From an uncultured Saprospiraceae bacterium (GTDB lineage: Bacteria; Bacteroidota; Bacteroidia; Chitinophagales; Saprospiraceae), in contig CALLVG010000090.1 in the NCBI GenBank assembly GCA_938010715.1, positions 1 to 32,795 on the forward strand: a stretch of DNA of 32,795 bases, read 5' to 3'. The position numbers and the translations under genes are program-made. Below the pieces are notes generated by a model that ran no database searches, was not told the DNA's origin, and worked only from the letters and a program-made list of their open reading frames with translations. Shown here piece after piece: positions 31,701 through 32,795 of this stretch (the stretch's first letter is position 1; each line of letters starts with the position of its first letter).

Positions 31701-32795
31701 TGGACAAACAACTACAATGGATTGACCGCTGGATGTGTTGCCACTGGTTCGGCAATGGTAACGTTTACCGCAACAGATGCCTGTGGCCTTACAGCTCAAA
31801 CTACAGCCATGGTAGAAATTGTGGACACACAAGCGCCATTCTTTACTGCTCCAGCAGGAAATTTAGTCGTGGATTGTAACGACCCTACTTTTAATACTCA
31901 AATCCAAGACTGGCTTGATTCAAATGGTGGAGCCGCTGCTGGTGATTTTTGTAGCACTCCAACTTTTACCAATAATTACGATCCTAATAATTTGCCAGCT
32001 TCATGCGGAAATACGACTGTACAATTTACGGCCACCGATGATTGTGGTAATTCATCCGTAGTCGGAGCTTTGATAGTTGTTCAAAACAACCAGCCACCTG
32101 TATTCACGACACTTCCGGTTAACGGTTCTTCTATGTGTGAGCCATTACCAGTAGGTGCTATAAATGCGAATACTGATTTCACTACTTGGTTAAATAATAA
32201 CAATAATAATATAGCAGCCAATGATGCATGTGGGGGAGGTACTTTTATCACCAATAACTGGAATCCTTTTGTTGGGTTTTCTATAAATTGCAATAACAAT
32301 CCTTCTGGCTTTATCGAAATAATCTGGACAGCTACTGACTTCTGTGGAAATACTACTACGACTTCAGCCACCTTTACCGTTACGCCAGTTCCAACACCAA
32401 CGCCAGTTCCATTCAACGTAGTTTCTTCGGGTTATAATGTTTCTTCCATCTCAAAAAAAGGAGGCATCAATCACTTTGTAGCAACGCTGAGAGAAAGAGT
32501 TGTTGACCTCAATTGGACAAATAATACTGGCCCACAAAATGACTATTTCATTATTGAACGCTCTACCGATGGTACCAACTTCAAAGCAATAGGTGAGTAT
32601 GAAAATTTAGGGGTCGATGAGTCTGCAATTTTCTATCAACAAAAAGATGATAGCCCGAATATTGGCGAAAATTACTATCGTTTGAAAACACATTACCTGG
32701 ATGGGACTCATGAATATTCAGATATCAGAAGAATAAAGATTAGTGATATTGAAGATTTTGGTTTGTTCCCAAATCCAGCTCAGGAAGAAGTCAAT
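28746..32795 (+). CDS. Large secreted Cys-rich/HYR-like repeat protein with T9SS domain (3' partial)
   Basis: Open for 1350 codons to the window end. A signal peptide (WISTLSIFIFFLLGNFNNLNA, cut before Gln32 with the ATG at 28746) is followed by a ~90-residue region, then five Cys-rich repeats of 40-41 residues (from residue 123; consensus DCPxLxANIGDPCDDGNPxT then NDxVQADCSCAGT). A jelly-roll-like segment (about 320-520) and about eight HYR/Ig-like modules follow, each ending near FTATDxCGN and starting at D(N/T)xxPPxF. The last part, YFIIERSTDGTNFKAIGEYE and FGLFPNPAQEEVN, is a pre-sorting module and the first strand of a T9SS sorting domain. It should be exported to the surface, perhaps for adhesion. 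Paired cysteines suggest disulfides. Confidence 0.88.
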   Translation, partial: MMKLPLHNKKWISTLSIFIFFLLGNFNNLNAQICNATYVITNQDILISNLENRRAIIKVYDESLAPVFECSSLSDPCLDPLLIELNDCGTYYIQIQTFVNWRAKYCDIFEEINVAGCGSSSVDCPALNANIGDPCDDGDPQTANDKVQADCSCAGSVAPPTFDCPAINANIGDPCDDGDPQTANDKVQADCSCAGSVAPPTFDCPTINANIGDPCDDGNAVSTNDMILTGCICAGTVISPSFDCPALSADIGDFCDDENALTSNDIVQADCSCSGTLAPPPTYDCPTLMANIGGSCDDGNPNTINDIALADCSCVGTLTTEFNLAHWTFENCDPGLNYDELTANTNVPNGFNSVTASIFNSTGMHSCNPGPNLNTGNTNNAICHKIRPYCFWTNNSPDAYTFSITVDPEPGQALYISKLTFFEKAPDTYEWLTGDTGPNNPPTKYGWRVLRNGIEIGRQIDIPTSSDWSFEEFDFSNLNIGAGDCTRATYTFELLGYCEKDNGADVSIWDIDEVQIYGFAATEEPLTITRSAKDKSVECDGQGNFVEYENWLASNGGTTVNNPYNHNIVWTNNGDNAFETICGSDGFAKVTFTATDECGRSVDTDAIFSVFDTKPPAFGFIPSDVTIECDDALPTQAVIAADICGGVEIKLKERTKPGSCPNASTITKEWTVTDECGNKSTATQIVTIQDNTPPVFETIPANVTISCDAPIPTDIPTYSDNCTDVNDIIFEDEVSAVPGFCSGQQTITKTWTITDPCGNTASATQTITVVDNDAPTLSGVPSSVAQDCAIALPPIPTVTATDNCDIDPQVIFNEINIPTNCGGSIVRTWTTSDDCGNTISQSQEITLIDNTAPNITTPAMDLTIECNVNTNSNDLINWLTSNGGAMAADDCSNFGWSHDFTGALTGTCGFSSFVDVTFTATDVCGNSSSTTARFTSVDNTPPTIMTPATNFSVECDGAGNVGSINAWLAGNGGATASDLCSNNVTWTNNYNGLTAGCVATGSAMVTFTATDACGLTAQTTAMVEIVDTQAPFFTAPAGNLVVDCNDPTFNTQIQDWLDSNGGAAAGDFCSTPTFTNNYDPNNLPASCGNTTVQFTATDDCGNSSVVGALIVVQNNQPPVFTTLPVNGSSMCEPLPVGAINANTDFTTWLNNNNNNIAANDACGGGTFITNNWNPFVGFSINCNNNPSGFIEIIWTATDFCGNTTTTSATFTVTPVPTPTPVPFNVVSSGYNVSSISKKGGINHFVATLRERVVDLNWTNNTGPQNDYFIIERSTDGTNFKAIGEYENLGVDESAIFYQQKDDSPNIGENYYRLKTHYLDGTHEYSDIRRIKISDIEDFGLFPNPAQEEVN
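29112..29697 (+). repeat. Five tandem 120-bp repeats in the surface protein
   Basis: Repeat starts are at 29112, 29232, 29352, 29472 and 29595 (the fourth is 123 bases). From ANIGDPC onward repeats 1 and 2 encode identical residues and differ only at a few third positions, so they duplicated recently; repeats 3-5 are progressively less alike. Four cysteines per repeat recur at fixed places (DCP, DPCDD, ADCSC). Confidence 0.85.

Overview
The window looks like a chromosomal stretch of a Bacteroidota member, most likely near the Saprospirales (inference). The supporting signs are low GC content, type IX secretion (T9SS) sorting domains at both edges, a GldB lipoprotein, DUF2480 and DUF3467 genes, promoter boxes of the phylum-specific form TAnnTTTG, and a secreted protein built from Cys-rich and HYR-like modules. 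Most of the coding content is housekeeping. The unusual material lies in the gaps between genes.

Layout. 1-2.65 kb is a debris zone: the tail of a T9SS cargo protein, the last ~55 residues of a TonB-dependent receptor followed by its terminator, an intact GNAT acetyltransferase, and an MG2-domain protein whose 5' end has been replaced by the first two thirds of an ECF sigma factor. 2.86-3.9 kb is gldB. 4.0-8.3 kb holds three minus-strand genes (METTL25-like methyltransferase, PaaI-type thioesterase, TPMT-type methyltransferase) in long AT-rich gaps. These gaps contain a tRNA-like structure and at least four kinds of short repeat, including a 121-bp MITE-like element in two inverted copies about 97% identical. 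8.3-9.4 kb is a C-terminally shortened methylmalonyl-CoA mutase small subunit.

9.4-18.4 kb is a minus-strand block: a FAIM-like membrane protein, scpB with a long acidic tail overlapping a DUF2480 gene, an RsbU/SpoIIE phosphatase, a DUF3467 gene overlapping an IscA/HesB-type Fe-S carrier, a TM2-TPR-SHOCT protein, a CBS-pair protein, an Omp85-like outer-membrane protein and nadK. Several of these genes are separated by hairpins. A 0.5-kb gap at 18.4-18.9 kb may encode a structured small RNA.

18.9-28.3 kb holds radA, an NlpC/P60 lipoprotein, a five-helix membrane protein, 3-hydroxyanthranilate dioxygenase, a REP-associated tyrosine transposase (RAYT) flanked by three REP-like modules, lpxH with a downstream secreted protein, a hybrid histidine kinase and a Uup-type ABC-F ATPase. 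After a 143-bp inverted-repeat element, 28.7 kb to the end is one open frame of at least 1350 codons: a secreted protein with five ~40-residue Cys-rich repeats, about eight HYR-like modules and the beginning of a T9SS sorting domain, cut by the window edge.

I do not see a CRISPR array, a phage, a recognisable defence island or a complete new multi-gene system. The best candidates for something undescribed are the tRNA-like RNA at 5.6-5.7 kb, the possible small RNA at 18.5-18.7 kb, the RAYT/REP unit and the MITE-like families.
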